Source of the DNA: M55B174 sp034716235
GTDB lineage: Bacteria; Patescibacteriota; Minisyncoccia; CAIUEV01; JAHKAQ01
Length of the DNA stretch: 14,235 nt
Reading direction: 5' to 3'
Assembly (NCBI GenBank): GCA_034716235.1
Contig: JAYEHH010000018.1
Coordinates: 1-14,235, forward strand
A model generated the notes under the pieces. It worked only from the letters and a program-made list of their open reading frames with translations. It was not told the DNA's origin and did no database searches. The translations under genes were made by a program, and so were the position numbers. Positions 13,713 to 14,235 of the stretch are shown in pieces (within the stretch, counting starts at the first letter, position 1; each line of letters begins with the position of its first letter).

Positions 13713-14235
13713 GTGGGAACACCTTACTGAAAAAATTACTCCAAAAATATCCTCTGGTAGCTGGGATGGATGAGGCCGGAAGAGGTCCCTTGGCTGGTCC
13801 AGTGGTAGCTGGTATCGTAGCCATAAAATATACAGACTTATCTAGCTTAAATAAACTGGGAGTCAAGGACTCTAAAAAATTAAGTGCCAATAAAAGGGAG
13901 CTACTGTACAAACAAATTAAAGAAAAATTTCCCATGGGAGCTGGAATTTGTTCAGTAGAAACTATTGATCGGATTAATATTCTGCAAGGAACCTTTTTAG
14001 CTATGAAACGAGCTCTAACAAGCTTAAAAGAAAGCCCCAACTATTTGATAGTGGACGGAGGCATCCCTATTCCTAATTTATCTACGCCTCAGATAGCTAA
14101 GCCAAAAGCCGATGAATTAATTTCCTTAGTTTCTGCTGCTTCCATCATTGCCAAAGTAACCAGAGATAGAATCATTGTTAAATTAGCCGAACAATATCCT
14201 CAATATGGTTTTGAAAAACATAAAGGGTATGGCAC
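13709..14235 (+). CDS. rnhB: Ribonuclease HII, 3' end beyond window
   Basis: RNase HII cuts the RNA strand of RNA-DNA hybrids and starts removal of single ribonucleotides from DNA. The 175 complete codons in the window show AGMDEAGRGPLAGPVVAG (18-35) with Asp21 and Glu22, LGVKDSKKLS (50-59), LIVDGG (113-118) with Asp116, and KADELISLVSAASIIAKVTR (133-152) with the fourth acidic residue, Asp135. HKGYG near the edge is the conserved block after these sites. The reading frame is open to the window end, so roughly 20-40 C-terminal residues are missing, judging by the family's usual length. The ATG overlaps the upstream stop (ATGA), which fixes the start. It is a housekeeping gene at the end of an otherwise membrane-related operon. 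Identity is secure. Confidence 0.96.
   Translation, partial: MSGNTLLKKLLQKYPLVAGMDEAGRGPLAGPVVAGIVAIKYTDLSSLNKLGVKDSKKLSANKRELLYKQIKEKFPMGAGICSVETIDRINILQGTFLAMKRALTSLKESPNYLIVDGGIPIPNLSTPQIAKPKADELISLVSAASIIAKVTRDRIIVKLAEQYPQYGFEKHKGYG

Noticed and set aside
13579..14040. 153-codon open frame on the minus strand
   Set aside because: It lies antisense to rnhB and the small membrane protein gene, both of which are better supported; RNase HII motifs are unmistakable on the plus strand.

Overview
The window reads as chromosomal DNA of a candidate-phyla-radiation bacterium (Patescibacteria, most like the Parcubacteria-type lineages). This is inferred from A+T-rich, compact genes, a short pilin with the GRDARR-type neck common in that group, a split ComEC, surface proteins with tandem DGTLI-type repeats, and almost no Shine-Dalgarno sequences. 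TGA is a stop codon here (three ATGA start/stop overlaps), so the TGA=Gly code of Gracilibacteria/SR1 is unlikely. No database search was possible; the lineage call is inference.

Left part (1-3573). A tract of degenerate AACTTTAYG repeats (46-153) lies downstream of ndk (nucleoside diphosphate kinase, minus strand). A 219-bp gap with a second repeat tract and two candidate promoters separates ndk from a small, highly charged orphan gene on the plus strand (842-1093). Next, on the minus strand, come the two halves of a ComEC-type DNA-uptake system: a membrane channel gene (1953-3494) overlapping by 4 bp a separate metallo-beta-lactamase gene (1111-1956). A perfect 11-bp inverted repeat sits directly before the channel gene.

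Middle part (3574-10216), all minus strand. Transcription would run nuoE-like, nuoF-like, hydA ([FeFe] hydrogenase), gapdh, then a hairpin repeat element, a type IV pilin-like gene, murD and comEC. The first four genes form a compact fermentative module: glyceraldehyde-3-phosphate oxidation makes NADH, and the NuoE/NuoF/HydA trimer can pass those electrons to protons to give H2. The H-cluster motifs are intact, and the operon has a strong promoter placed so that the mRNA should be leaderless. The pilin and comEC could serve DNA uptake together.

Right part (10217-14235). A 322-bp divergent intergenic region holds the nuoE promoter, a possible plus-strand promoter, a second and larger copy of the hairpin repeat element, and another repeat tract. 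A plus-strand operon follows: a GT-C type membrane glycosyltransferase, a membrane-anchored protein with three divergent DGTLI repeats, a four-helix membrane protein, and rnhB (RNase HII) cut by the window end. Starts overlap or nearly abut, so the four are probably co-transcribed.

The points most worth a second look are the H2-producing NADH-recycling operon in a probable CPR genome, the two modular hairpin elements sharing a 39-nt core, the glycosyltransferase plus repeat-protein operon, and the widespread lack of Shine-Dalgarno sequences.
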